A stretch of 64,000 nucleotides of DNA. Source: Sunxiuqinia rutila (GTDB taxonomy: Bacteria > Bacteroidota > Bacteroidia > Bacteroidales > Prolixibacteraceae). Below the pieces are notes generated by a model. It was not told the DNA's origin. It made no database searches and worked only from the letters and a program-made list of their open reading frames with translations. The stretch is taken from contig NZ_JBNGOT010000004.1 of assembly GCF_050589705.1 (NCBI RefSeq), positions 364,975 to 428,974 on the forward strand, in the 5' to 3' direction. Of this stretch, positions 27,809 to 37,601 are shown one piece after another. How positions within the stretch are numbered: the first letter of the stretch is position 1; each line of letters begins with the position of its first letter. The position numbers were made by a program, and so were the translations under genes.

Positions 27809-28750
27809 TTACTTCACATACCGAATGTTGCCTATACTACTAATAATCTTCTTCCTTATTAAATAGTTTAATATCTTTCCAAGTGCCCTTTGAGGCTTAG
27901 AACTATGTAATCTTAGTTGTCTTTCAATTTTTGGTTCTGAATGGACTTTTGGAGTCAAATTAAATTGACGTTTTCCTGAAACATCAAACAATATTTTGTC
28001 CCGGTTATACACAGCTTTGCAATGCGTAGCATCACCTCCAAACCCAATATTCCTTACTTTCGAAATCACAGGAGCTACGCTTACCTTATTACTTTTGATC
28101 TGATTGTAGGCAAAACGTATTGCCCAAGAGTCATTTCTCCCCTTAGTATAGTCTCGCAGTATTTTTAACAGATCATCACCATGCTTCCTTAAATGCCGTT
28201 TCTGCTTTCTGCTTTTAAAAAATGCATTGATGTCATTTAATTCCCAGTCCACCGAATTCCAGCGATCTTCCCATGTCGCCCACCCCCACGAAGTAGCTCT
28301 TCCCTTAAAATAGACATCGCTTTTAAAGTCAGCCGGAGTATTAACCTTAATACTGTAACCAGCAATTGAAAAAACCTTAGAATTAAACTCATAATAATCC
28401 AGTGACTGATTCATATAATCCAGAAAATTTGACGATGTAATCAAATCATCTTCCAACACAATAGCTTTCCCGTACTTCTTGATGATTTTGCTTACGCCGG
28501 AAATTATAGAATTGGCTAAACCCAAATTTGTTGACATTTCAAAGATGGTAACCGACTTAAATCCGTCTACAGTTCGGATATAATCTCTTACCGCCTTGAC
28601 TTTGGGTTTGGATTGTTCATTTTTATATGAATCTGAGAAAATGAAAAGCTCACTTTGCTTTGCCAGAAAATTATTCTTTAGATATTCAATGGTTTGCTCT
28701 GTTTCAGCCAATCGATTGTAGGTAAAAAGACAAATGGGTGCAAGTCTCAT
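27809..28750 (-). CDS. GT-A fold glycosyltransferase-like protein
   Basis: 313 residues beginning LAPICLFTYNRLAETEQTI, a GT2-like nucleotide-binding start. EMSTNLGLANSIISGV and AIVLEDDLITSSNFLDYM give the DxD-type acidic motif (EDD). RATSWGWATWEDRW is a conserved acceptor-region motif of this family in Bacteroidota polysaccharide loci. It is likely a cytoplasmic glycosyltransferase for the repeat unit. The gene is 2 bp from the preceding GT2 gene, showing tight co-transcription. Confidence 0.82.
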   Translation of the reverse strand: MRLAPICLFTYNRLAETEQTIEYLKNNFLAKQSELFIFSDSYKNEQSKPKVKAVRDYIRTVDGFKSVTIFEMSTNLGLANSIISGVSKIIKKYGKAIVLEDDLITSSNFLDYMNQSLDYYEFNSKVFSIAGYSIKVNTPADFKSDVYFKGRATSWGWATWEDRWNSVDWELNDINAFFKSRKQKRHLRKHGDDLLKILRDYTKGRNDSWAIRFAYNQIKSNKVSVAPVISKVRNIGFGGDATHCKAVYNRDKILFDVSGKRQFNLTPKVHSEPKIERQLRLHSSKPQRALGKILNYLIRKKIISSIGNIRYVK

Positions 28751-28752
28751 TC

Positions 28753-29607
28753 TTATTTGTTTAATAGCTTAGTATACAAGTTTGGGAAAATCACTTTCAG
28801 ATAGGCTTTTATGACAAAAACAACCCACCTATGTCCCCAGAATTTTTTTCTAAAAATGATGTATTCTTTAAGGTTAAGTCCATTCGGAGAATAAACACTT
28901 TTCAACCTTTTCGATAGTGGAACCCGGGGATTCTTCCAACCAGGCGCTTCTGTATTCCTGGGGCATATCCCAACATACCTTTTTGTTGTATAGCAGCTCA
29001 TCCCTGCTAATTGAACTCGAAGTCCATAGTCAATATCTCCCATCGCATGAGTATAATCAGCGGATAAGTTCCCTAGTATATTATAAACTTCCTTTGGAAC
29101 TAACACAACATTACCATTAATGTATTTGCAAGGCTGTAAACTTCCATTTGGGATAACCTCTCCAGAATCAGTTCTTCCACCATATGAGAATTCATTGCTA
29201 TTCGCAGATGACTGACAGGCTCCGACGATAACAGCGGGTTCATTGTTATCCTGATTACTTTCTCGAAAGCATTCAAGCATCTCAATCAATACAAAGTCTT
29301 CTAAAATTACATCATCATTGAGCCATAAATAGAAATCATAACTTTTCTCATGACTGGCCGTATCCCAGGCTAATCTCATTCCTTGATTCCAGAACAAGTT
29401 CCCATTCCCTTTTATCTGATTAACATCCGGGAATTCCCGCTTTATTGCCTCTCCCGTTCCATCCGTTGATCCATCGTCAACCAAGTAAACATCAAAACTA
29501 TCTTCTGGTCTGAACGAAGCCGCGAACAATGATTTCAAGCACCTCAGCGTCTTTTCTCTCCGATTGTGGCAGGTCATTAAGACTGCTATATTACAACTGC
29601 TATTCAT
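28753..29607 (-). CDS. Glycosyltransferase family 2
   Basis: 284 residues. AVLMTCHNRREKTLRCLKSL is the GT2 start, YLVDDGSTDGT the nucleotide-binding DDGS motif, and WLNDDVIL the metal-binding acidic motif. NLFWNQGMRLAWDTA and SADYTHAMGDIDYGLR resemble rhamnosyltransferase-like GT2 enzymes. It lacks membrane segments and should act at the inner face of the cytoplasmic membrane. The sugar donor cannot be read from sequence. Confidence 0.88.
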   Translation of the reverse strand: MNSSCNIAVLMTCHNRREKTLRCLKSLFAASFRPEDSFDVYLVDDGSTDGTGEAIKREFPDVNQIKGNGNLFWNQGMRLAWDTASHEKSYDFYLWLNDDVILEDFVLIEMLECFRESNQDNNEPAVIVGACQSSANSNEFSYGGRTDSGEVIPNGSLQPCKYINGNVVLVPKEVYNILGNLSADYTHAMGDIDYGLRVQLAGMSCYTTKRYVGICPRNTEAPGWKNPRVPLSKRLKSVYSPNGLNLKEYIIFRKKFWGHRWVVFVIKAYLKVIFPNLYTKLLNK

Positions 29608-29630
29608 TATCTATAAATAACTACTAATGA

Positions 29631-30932
29631 TTAAATTGACTTACTAAATTCCTTCCTTGTATATAATCTGTACTTGGCTAAGTATCTGCTGTCAAAAATG
29701 CCCCAAATCCACAACTTAATCTCAACATTGCTCATTTTGCGAAAGGCAGAAGAAAAACACATCCCAATCATTAGCCAAATCACAAAGTTGTTCATATCAA
29801 AACCCTGATAATCTTCAACCCAAGCATAAACCCAGCGAAAAGACACAAAAAGCCCTATTAACTTGACGTAAATATTATTCGATCGAAAAATGGCATAAAA
29901 TGATGCCTTGTAAAACACTAGAAAGTATAAAATAACACCTACAACACCGGTCCATGTAAAAACATTTAAAACGCCAACCTCATTCCTTAACCTTTCCTGA
30001 CGTCCGGTCGTTTCTTTCCCTAGATGTGCAAAGTGTACTGTTTCATTTCCTCTTGCCGGACTCCGACCAATTAACCAATAATCATATTTCAAAGCAGACT
30101 GTAAAACTTCAGCATACAAGAAAGTCCGGGTATCCACAGTTAAATTCTCTTCAACAATTTCACCTTCTGAATTCTCTCTTGTTTCCACATACTCTCCTTT
30201 TATATACTGATCCATCTTAAAGATTTCAAAAACGCCTGTCAATGCCAGTATAAAAAACAGGAATGGAACAACCATGAGAAGTCGCTGAGCAAGCTTCATT
30301 AATCGTCCTGACAATGCAAAATTCCGAGTCGTATAAAATCCGATGAGAAGGACAACCGGCATCAGGTATTTTATGGTATGACTTCTGGTTCCAACATCAC
30401 CAAAAGCAGCAAGGGCTGTAATTACTAGCACATAGATTTTCCCGCGTATAGGCAAAGCCGGGAAAAACAGCATCATCAAACTAACCGGGAATACGTACCA
30501 CCCCCATCCTCCAATTGGAAGCACCGGAAGAAAAAGGAATGAAACCGGAATAGCTATGTTTAAAAAGAATGCAAGAAAAGATCGTACTCTCTCTCTATCT
30601 AATGCTAAATAAACGACCAAAGGTATCATTAAGGCCATTCCCATTTCGATCAGGCCTTTGTAATCCCAATACAATTCAGCAATAAAGAGCCCTCGGAGAA
30701 TATTAAAGCCATTCCAGATCAAATACCACCGAATAATTTGTGTTGTTTGCTTATCCTCATTGCCGATCACACTGTAACGAGCAAGAAGTGCAAAACACAA
30801 CAAAATAGATAAATTGATCCCCCACCATATTATGGTATTCCCAAGTGGAAATGAAGAATATCGCTGGACAGAATAAACGGCAAGAATCAAACCAGTAAAC
30901 GGCAGTATCCTTGATAATTTTTGTTCAATCAT
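29631..30932 (-). CDS. Wzy-like O-antigen/capsule polymerase
   Basis: 433 residues with about ten to twelve hydrophobic segments across the length and a longer polar loop around 235-305 (YVETRENSEGEIVEEN through HFAHLGKETTGRQERLRNEVG). This topology, a position among glycosyltransferases and a Wzx gene in the same operon fit a Wzy polymerase that joins repeat units at the periplasmic face. The loop's RxxRLRNE stretch resembles the arginine-containing loop that Wzy/WaaL proteins use. Sequence conservation in this family is always low, so identification rests on topology and context. Confidence 0.78.
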   Translation of the reverse strand: MIEQKLSRILPFTGLILAVYSVQRYSSFPLGNTIIWWGINLSILLCFALLARYSVIGNEDKQTTQIIRWYLIWNGFNILRGLFIAELYWDYKGLIEMGMALMIPLVVYLALDRERVRSFLAFFLNIAIPVSFLFLPVLPIGGWGWYVFPVSLMMLFFPALPIRGKIYVLVITALAAFGDVGTRSHTIKYLMPVVLLIGFYTTRNFALSGRLMKLAQRLLMVVPFLFFILALTGVFEIFKMDQYIKGEYVETRENSEGEIVEENLTVDTRTFLYAEVLQSALKYDYWLIGRSPARGNETVHFAHLGKETTGRQERLRNEVGVLNVFTWTGVVGVILYFLVFYKASFYAIFRSNNIYVKLIGLFVSFRWVYAWVEDYQGFDMNNFVIWLMIGMCFSSAFRKMSNVEIKLWIWGIFDSRYLAKYRLYTRKEFSKSI

Positions 30933-31020
30933 CTCATATTTATTTTCTCACAAACACTAAGACCTTCAAGCCTATATAATCTCAGCTATCCAGTCTTTAG
31001 GTGCCTTATTCAATGAGTAG

Positions 31021-32304
31021 TCACTGACTTTTCTGACAGATTATCTGAGAATAAATGCTACCAAGCTCAATGGCATTATTGATTTCATGATGTCTTTCCA
31101 TTGCCACCAGCTTTTCTTCTTCTGATAGTTTTTGAGCTAAATTTTTATCCGAAAATAAACGGCAAATATTGGCAGCAAGCATTTCAACTTCTTCAAAACG
31201 ATAAAGAAGGCCCGATTTGCCATTTTCAACAAGATCAGCGGTTCCTCCAACATACGATGCGATACAGGGAACCCCAAGGAGTTGAGCCTCACCTACAGAA
31301 TTAGGACTGTTCTCTATTGCTGAAGGACAAACAAAGACATTTGATTTCAAGAACTGCTCACACATTTCCTGCTCCGACAGCAGACCCGTAAACACCACCT
31401 TGTCTTCCAAATCCAACTTTTTAATCAGCTTATTGATGTAGTTCCCAAAACCACTTATCCGAATTCCTTTGTTCTTAAAGAAGTTATTCCCGGCAACATA
31501 GACCTTTGTATTTGGGTAATGTTTTAATACAAACGGTAGTGCTTTTATCAATTGATGAAGTCCTTTTATCGGATAATGAGCCTGGCTTACAAAAATGCGG
31601 CAAGGGTCACAATTTTCAAGCGACCAGCGATGCTTGTAAAACGACGGGCGCAATGTCTCATTACAAAAATGGTATCTCGCATCAGAGTTAATAGCCCATG
31701 TATGATCTCTATCCCAGGAGGTCCGGCCGATAACATGTCCTACTTTTCGAATGAGTAACTGCTCATAGTTACCTCTTTCTGCCATGTTACGATGCTGTGA
31801 GAAAAGCGTATCGAGACGCAACAAATCCCTGATCGTAGTCGACTTCAGCAATTCCATAAAGTCAATACTCCCATAATAATACCGTTCATAAACGCTAACC
31901 AGCCCCTGAATTGAAACCACAACCCGTTCAGCGCCGCATGCTCTTACAAAAGCATAAGAATGTAGATACTCCGATCCATGGATGTGAACAACATCAGGAC
32001 TAAATTTAGCTTTCACTGTTCGCCAAAGATGGTCATCACGATCAGTGTGCAGTGTGGCTCTAATTGCCTCTGGAATTAGATAATGAGTTATCCGATCAAT
32101 TTCTATCTCTTGAAACACTTTCCCCTTGTAAAAAGACGCCACCCCTAAACTGATGGATGGATTCTGTTTTAAAAGTGCTTTCGCTGCAGAATTCACCCAC
32201 CCAACGGTTACAGGTGCTTTCATGTTCAGTTTAGCATATACTTCAGGAAAAAGGGAATTGGTTAACCAAAGAATCTTCACAAGTTTCAATTTTAAGTATT
32301 TCAT
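31021..32304 (-). CDS. Glycosyltransferase family 4
   Basis: 427 residues starting MKYLKLKLVKILWLTN at the ATG at 32304. The N-terminal half has VDVVHIHGSEYLHSYA-like acceptor-domain residues (PDVVHIHGSEY) and VVVSIQGL. The C-terminal half shows RIFVSQAHYPIKGLHQLIKALP, VYVAGNN, VVFTGLLSEQEM, and FVCPSAIENSPNSVGEAQLLGVP with the E-x7-E-type donor motif, then GGTADLVENGKSGLLY. It is a GT-B retaining transferase, one of several assembling the repeat unit. A gap of about 120 bp separates it from the GT2 gene upstream in the operon. Confidence 0.9.
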   Translation of the reverse strand: MKYLKLKLVKILWLTNSLFPEVYAKLNMKAPVTVGWVNSAAKALLKQNPSISLGVASFYKGKVFQEIEIDRITHYLIPEAIRATLHTDRDDHLWRTVKAKFSPDVVHIHGSEYLHSYAFVRACGAERVVVSIQGLVSVYERYYYGSIDFMELLKSTTIRDLLRLDTLFSQHRNMAERGNYEQLLIRKVGHVIGRTSWDRDHTWAINSDARYHFCNETLRPSFYKHRWSLENCDPCRIFVSQAHYPIKGLHQLIKALPFVLKHYPNTKVYVAGNNFFKNKGIRISGFGNYINKLIKKLDLEDKVVFTGLLSEQEMCEQFLKSNVFVCPSAIENSPNSVGEAQLLGVPCIASYVGGTADLVENGKSGLLYRFEEVEMLAANICRLFSDKNLAQKLSEEEKLVAMERHHEINNAIELGSIYSQIICQKSQ

Positions 32305-32429
32305 TACTACTTCCAATAGTCATTCGTCGCTAGGAATCAAAAGAAAGCCTTTGCTACTTCCAAGCTGGGCAAATGAATATTAAAGCAAAAGAATAAAGGG
32401 GTCTTTGCCCCGGATATAGTGATAAAGGT

Positions 32430-33371
32430 TTATGTGTTCAATTTCAATTTTTGTATAACCCGGTAATTAAACCAAACCATCTTTCTAGGCATGCGAAAGA
32501 TTAATCTCAATCTTCCATCCTCCTCTAACTTATGTTTAAGATAACTGCTAAACACCGTATTCTTTTCCACAAAGTCGTCAATCAGACCTTTATCAGCCAA
32601 AGTCTTCAATCGAATCAACTCCCAAAATGCATTTCGGGTTGCCTTTCGCTTAAGTCCAACATCGGCAACTTTTTCCCTTAGGATTTCATCATATATGTAA
32701 GGTAACGTCATCGCATACCTCAATAAATTTCTTTTCGTATCCTGTTCATCATGATCCCTAAAAACGTACAACTTTCGTGAGTCACCATAAAACGAGAACT
32801 CATCTGCTTCAGAATAGATCCACACCCAGTCATAACACCCACTGCCTTCAATATTTGCTTCAAACCCTTTTACAATTGAGCGTTTTATAGCACTTGCCAT
32901 ATAGGGAAAACCTAACTTAAATCGAATTCCATATTCGATGATTTTTTGACCATTTTCCATATAACCAAAGGGAAGCGTATGCTTATGCGGCAACATGCCT
33001 TCATTGGTTAAGCGAATAAAATCAGAATAGAAAATATCAATATTCGGATGTCGATTATAAGCTTCTAAAAATGATTCTACATAGATAGGTGACAACTGAT
33101 CATCATCTTGCAGATTCATCACAAACTCTGAACTTGCAAGCTCAAAGCCACGAGCAAAATTACCTGCCATTCCAATATTCTCACTATTCCGATAATAAGG
33201 AACGCCTTTTTCTTCACAAACTTTTTCAAAGTAATCATGAGAAGAACAGTTGTCAACAACAATGATCTTACACTTTACGGTCTGGTTCAATGCACTTTCA
33301 AGAGCAGTAAGAAAAAAATCCTTCCTTTCATAAACAGGCATGGATATCGTAAGTAAGTCCGTATAACTCAT
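32430..33371 (-). CDS. Glycosyltransferase family 2
   Basis: 313 residues. LTISMPVYERKDFFLTALES and IIVVDNCSSHDY give the nucleotide-binding half, and FVMNLQDDDQLSP the metal-binding DDD motif. GMAGNFARGFELA is also standard for GT2. The C-terminal third (RDHDEQDTKRN onward) is basic. It is expected to add one sugar to the lipid-linked repeat unit. It stands alone by about 180 bp from the GT-D gene upstream, with no terminator recognised in that gap. Confidence 0.9.
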   Translation of the reverse strand: MSYTDLLTISMPVYERKDFFLTALESALNQTVKCKIIVVDNCSSHDYFEKVCEEKGVPYYRNSENIGMAGNFARGFELASSEFVMNLQDDDQLSPIYVESFLEAYNRHPNIDIFYSDFIRLTNEGMLPHKHTLPFGYMENGQKIIEYGIRFKLGFPYMASAIKRSIVKGFEANIEGSGCYDWVWIYSEADEFSFYGDSRKLYVFRDHDEQDTKRNLLRYAMTLPYIYDEILREKVADVGLKRKATRNAFWELIRLKTLADKGLIDDFVEKNTVFSSYLKHKLEEDGRLRLIFRMPRKMVWFNYRVIQKLKLNT

Positions 33372-33552
33372 TTCATTTTATTAAGTATTGACGAATTGAA
33401 TTTTACCTCACCCAAATAAATAGATGAAGCAATCAGCACCATTCTAGCCAGTCACATGCTTTCACTGGCAAAAAGTAAACAGAGGATCAACAAAAATTAG
33501 GATTTGGGGAATTATAATAGAAACTGATGACTTCAGTTGACCACGAATTAAG

Positions 33553-34521
33553 TTACCAATAACAGCCTCCCTCTACGAGATCAGAGTTTTTGGGCTTTTC
33601 CTTTTGGCTGGCAGTAACCCAATGTTGATTGACGAGCCCGGGATAGTCATAAGTATGATGATAGTCGGGACTTTCCCATCGCTTTCCTCGTATCCCAAAC
33701 AGAAGCTGCAAACTGCCTCCAACATGAAACGCTTTTTTCCCTTGCCTCTTAACATGTGCGGCCAATGGAAACCCATAAGCTCCAGCTCCAATCAAACAAA
33801 TATCATAATCAATTTTATCGATTTCCTCTTTCATAAAGTTCAACGCTTCAAACCAATCTGCAAAAGCGGTCTTTGTTCCGGCAACACTTTGCACAGCCTG
33901 CACTGTCTTTAGTTCAAACTCGGGTAACAGATTGTTTTCAAACAAATATTCCCGCTTCTTGTATTGTTTCTTGATTGTTTCTGTAAACGGGTGAACAACT
34001 AAAACTTTCTTACCCTCCAATGCTGATGTCCACGGCTTTTCCGCCCAATAAGGATCTAGAACCAGCAACTGCACTTTAATGGCATTTTTCAGTTCATTTT
34101 GAAAATACCTTTCATTTGGCTGCCAAGATCCGAGAATATCGACTTGAGGCGTATCTGCTATCATTAATTGACTAAATTCTTCAAGTTTGTCTTCCTGTGG
34201 AGGGAAAAAGCCAGCTCCTGTATGCATCAAATCAATAACCTTTTCATCCCACCACCATGATGGTGAATTTTCAAAAATATATTCTGACACACTTCTCTTT
34301 CTTATTCTGACTCCTAAATAATTAACCATTGCTGACAACTCATTGGCTCCGAACCTGGCAATCATGCAAGGCTTATCATCCAAAAGCCGACTTCTAATTA
34401 TTTCTGCTACCTCGTTAGGTTCTCTAATACATTGCGGTCTGTCCGGAAAACTTCCCCATGGACTATGAGCGTAAACCTTACGCGCTATCATAAGTCCTAA
34501 TCTTATCGTCTGATCTATCAT
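33553..34521 (-). CDS. GT-D fold (DUF1792-like) putative glycosyltransferase
   Basis: 322 residues with no signal peptide. The N-terminal ARFGANEL motif and the C-terminal DICLIGAGAYGFPLAAHVKR, KAFHVGGSLQLLFGIRGKRW block are what I associate with GT-D (formerly DUF1792) domains, which transfer sugars in capsule and adhesin glycosylation. GKKVLVVHPFTETIKKQY is another conserved part. It ends 6 bp before the preceding pyruvyl transferase start codon is counted downstream, so the two are co-transcribed. The assignment rests on motif memory; the donor sugar is unknown. Confidence 0.72.
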   Translation of the reverse strand: MIDQTIRLGLMIARKVYAHSPWGSFPDRPQCIREPNEVAEIIRSRLLDDKPCMIARFGANELSAMVNYLGVRIRKRSVSEYIFENSPSWWWDEKVIDLMHTGAGFFPPQEDKLEEFSQLMIADTPQVDILGSWQPNERYFQNELKNAIKVQLLVLDPYWAEKPWTSALEGKKVLVVHPFTETIKKQYKKREYLFENNLLPEFELKTVQAVQSVAGTKTAFADWFEALNFMKEEIDKIDYDICLIGAGAYGFPLAAHVKRQGKKAFHVGGSLQLLFGIRGKRWESPDYHHTYDYPGLVNQHWVTASQKEKPKNSDLVEGGCYW

Positions 34522-34527
34522 GAAAAA

Positions 34528-35640
34528 TTATCTAATAAATGATGTCAAAAAATGAGTTGCCTCTGACCGTTTTTGTTTGAGTTTTCTATTCACCTCATCC
34601 CATTGTACCGGTTCCTCAACAATGCTGATATAATTATCGTTTCCGCTGGTAATCATTCTCCCTTCCAGTCCAAAATCATTTAGGACAGAAATAAACCGGG
34701 CAATCCCTCTCTCCTTATTTCCAATTATTAAGAATGGCTTATTAAAGATTATTGAAAAGACACAACCATGAAAAGAATCTGTAACAACAAACTTAGCCTC
34801 ATAAAAGCCTCGTAACCAACTTACCACAGAGGGCTTCACTTTCAGCCCCCATTTTCTCTTAGACTGATTCACCGAAAAAGGCGTGTAGCCAAACCGGTCG
34901 CTAATATCTTTTACTATAGCTTGTTTCTCGTCAGTTTTATCCAGCAAATAAACGAGACAATCTCCTTTAATAGTGGCTTGCTCCTTGTTGACCACCTCAA
35001 CATAATCATCTGCAGAGAGAAGCATCACAGGATCTACAACATGCTCAGCATCAGCGCCTAAGTATTTTTCACATAGCTCAACGCCTGACTTTTCTCTTAA
35101 TGAAACAGCTTGAAATTCTTTGATGTGTTTCCTAATCTCCCTGGTTTCATCCTCATCATATTGCCATTCATCAATCCCAAATGAGGCAGCATAGGTCATT
35201 TTATTAACCTTTCCATCGACAAAGTCCAGGAAATAGTTCATTTTCAAATCTCCATAGATACAAGCTTTGCGCCAGACCTGATCGCTCCCCACGATGATTG
35301 TTGTAAATCCATACTTTTCAATGCATTTAAAATCAGATTTGGTCCGGATTCGGTTGGTCCTTGGTGCAACATACTCCTTAAAAAAGCGGGCTAAGTTTCG
35401 CCCCTCAATAGCTCGACGAATCGATCTTCCCAATAAGAGTTTCACAATGTCTTTAGCAAGCTGAGTTAACTTATTTTTCTCCGGAAAATCTCTGTAAATA
35501 TGTGTTGTATCATATCCTAGCTTTATAAGATACGTCTGAAGAGCATATGCTTGGAGAACTCCCCCATAATTCGCATTAAAAGGCAAGGTAAGAATTCCCA
35601 CTTTGGTCTTTTCTTTGTTTATTGATTCTGATGTTTTCAT
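34528..35640 (-). CDS. Polysaccharide pyruvyl transferase family protein (first of two)
   Basis: 370 residues starting MKTSESINKEKTKVG at the ATG at 35640; the frame runs 63 bp further but without family similarity. VGILTLPFNANYGGVLQAYAL is the N-terminal motif (shown across its length), GSDQVWR marks the middle, and VTDSFHGCVFSIIFNKPFL is the C-terminal PEP-site motif (S-F-H-G). This S-F-H-G form belongs to the larger subfamily common in anaerobe polysaccharide loci, different from the S-K-L-H form at 26721-27797. It would add pyruvate ketals or an equivalent modification to the polymer. Confidence 0.87.
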   Translation of the reverse strand: MKTSESINKEKTKVGILTLPFNANYGGVLQAYALQTYLIKLGYDTTHIYRDFPEKNKLTQLAKDIVKLLLGRSIRRAIEGRNLARFFKEYVAPRTNRIRTKSDFKCIEKYGFTTIIVGSDQVWRKACIYGDLKMNYFLDFVDGKVNKMTYAASFGIDEWQYDEDETREIRKHIKEFQAVSLREKSGVELCEKYLGADAEHVVDPVMLLSADDYVEVVNKEQATIKGDCLVYLLDKTDEKQAIVKDISDRFGYTPFSVNQSKRKWGLKVKPSVVSWLRGFYEAKFVVTDSFHGCVFSIIFNKPFLIIGNKERGIARFISVLNDFGLEGRMITSGNDNYISIVEEPVQWDEVNRKLKQKRSEATHFLTSFIR

Positions 35641-35742
35641 GTTAAATACGAATCTGTATCCATTATTACATTCACTTCTGTAATTACCAAACAAACTCAC
35701 CAATACTCTTTTCTGCCTTAAGATAAGATTGCTCCAAGAAGA

Positions 35743-37335
35743 CTACTCCTGTCTTCTTCTGGAGTATTTTTCAGTGATCTTTTCAAGCAGCATATACACC
35801 AGTTGTTTTTCACGAAAGTTTATAGCAATAAACCAAAAGGTTAATATGAAAGCAAGACTTGATGAAAATCCTACAACAATCAACCTGATGAAGCTACCCT
35901 CCATCAAGAAAAAAGGTAATAATCCACTAAAAAAAGTAATTGAAAAAAGATAAAGACAGGGCAAAAAAACCTCATATAAATACTCCTTGACTGAAAGGCC
36001 ATAGTTTTTATGAGCATAGTAGATAACTATAACTCCCCCAATAATCCCCCAACTGGAGATCCACAAGACATACATAAAATAGGGAGGCAGGCCAAGTGAA
36101 AATGCCAGGATTGATAATGGAAGCGGCAGGAAGTAAGACACGCTACGTACAATAGAAAAGTTCTTAATGTTACCTTCTGCTCCAATACCACTTTGCACAA
36201 CAACAATTAGTTGTGTTATAAGATTCCGAATGATTTCCAACTTGCAAAAAACCACAGCCCATTCGGGCACTTCCTTCAACCAAAATTCCAAAATAAATCT
36301 TGTCTCTATTATACAAGGAATGGCGAAGAAGGCAAGTAGAAAAAAAGAAAACTTAGAGCCAGTCATCGCAATACGAATCATTTGTGCCCTGTTATCTCCC
36401 CCTTCACTCTTGACCAGTACAGGATTTAGCGCCTTCAACATCGTATTTGAAAATGCCATCAATTGTCCGGCAATCTGGTTTGCGACTCCTTGAGCGGCAT
36501 TCAGGATAGTACCAAAAAACGAGTTTAAAACAATGGACATTCCCTGCATGGTCACTAAACTGGCAGCACTATTTAAAAAACTCCATCCGGCAAAACTAGT
36601 CATCTCCCGAAATAGATCCTTGTCATAGTACTTCCTGATATTGATTGTTACCTCTTCGTACTTTCGATGGCAATAAACTCGTAAAATCAATAGTAAGAGT
36701 ATCGCCAAGGAAGCCATTAGGAAACCGTAACTAGCTAAACGATCTAAACTTGTGTAGGTTATAAAAATTGCAATACTAAGTTTTAATACGACTTCGAGAA
36801 CTCCTATAATCGCCACAAAAAGCATATTTTCATGGGCATTAATAACCGCATCATAGGGTACTGAAATAACCTTTACAAAGGTACTAACTACCAAAAAATG
36901 ATATATAAGCTTGGCAACATCCATCCGAGCAGGATCGATCGTAAGAATCCCTCTAAAGAGAAAGTAGCCCAACAATTCAAGAAGAATTACTAATGCAAAA
37001 CCTATAATAAGATGTAAAGCTACACTAACATTGAAAATCTTCTTTTGCCTTCCTTCATCTCCTTGCCCTTGTGCATATGACATAAACCGCTGACTCGCAG
37101 CAGCCATCGCTCCATTCAGAAAAGTCAACATCGATACCGCACCGCCTACCACATTAAAAATTCCATAATCCTTGGCCCCCAAAGCAGCAAGAATAAGTCT
37201 TGTGGCATATAAAGAAATAAAGACCGTTATTCCCATCTTGGCATATAGAATGCCTGTGTTTAGGGCGACACGCTTTGCTGGCTGCATATAATTTGGGGTA
37301 TAGATTGTTTGCTTTGGTCCATTGGATTCCATCAT
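35743..37335 (-). CDS. Wzx-type polysaccharide flippase (MOP superfamily)
   Basis: 530 residues with about 12-14 membrane helices. The N-terminal part (ILYAKMGITVFISLYATRLI, LGAKDYGIFNVVGGAVSMLTFL) is the Wzx/RfbX signature with the Y-G-x-F-N-V motif. AAASQRFMSYAQGQGD follows the first helices. It flips the undecaprenyl-linked repeat unit to the periplasm for the Wzy polymerase encoded downstream. It is the first gene of the second operon; its ~340-nt leader carries two GCGAAGC elements and the shared promoter module. Two consecutive ATG codons occur at the start. Confidence 0.92.
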   Translation of the reverse strand: MMESNGPKQTIYTPNYMQPAKRVALNTGILYAKMGITVFISLYATRLILAALGAKDYGIFNVVGGAVSMLTFLNGAMAAASQRFMSYAQGQGDEGRQKKIFNVSVALHLIIGFALVILLELLGYFLFRGILTIDPARMDVAKLIYHFLVVSTFVKVISVPYDAVINAHENMLFVAIIGVLEVVLKLSIAIFITYTSLDRLASYGFLMASLAILLLLILRVYCHRKYEEVTINIRKYYDKDLFREMTSFAGWSFLNSAASLVTMQGMSIVLNSFFGTILNAAQGVANQIAGQLMAFSNTMLKALNPVLVKSEGGDNRAQMIRIAMTGSKFSFFLLAFFAIPCIIETRFILEFWLKEVPEWAVVFCKLEIIRNLITQLIVVVQSGIGAEGNIKNFSIVRSVSYFLPLPLSILAFSLGLPPYFMYVLWISSWGIIGGVIVIYYAHKNYGLSVKEYLYEVFLPCLYLFSITFFSGLLPFFLMEGSFIRLIVVGFSSSLAFILTFWFIAINFREKQLVYMLLEKITEKYSRRRQE

Positions 37336-37402
37336 TCAACTGAAATAAGAAAGAACCTTAAGCCTTGATAATACTAAAAGAAAAGTCCTTTTCAGAACAG
37401 GG

Positions 37403-37428
37403 TACAGCTTCGCCGCTTGCCTCCCAAA
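37403..37428 (-). promoter_or_regulatory. Candidate antiterminator-loading element, operon 2 proximal copy
   Basis: On the minus strand: TGGGAGGCA-AGCG-GCGAAGCTGTA. It is 68 nt upstream of the flippase start codon, close to the 78-nt distance in the upxY leader. Nineteen positions are shared with both other copies. The function is inferred. Confidence 0.55.
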
Positions 37429-37601
37429 ATTCAATTGGTGCCTCGTTGTCTTAAAGCTATTTTGAGAAAGTTTTTTTGCAATTAACTTATGAAGTTGGTA
37501 TTATTATGAGCCGCATAAAAATCAACCTAATTCAGCAACTCCCCTAACCAAATAAGAAAGAGAAGAGTAAAATGGCGATTCTTCAATATTTCATAAAACA
37601 A

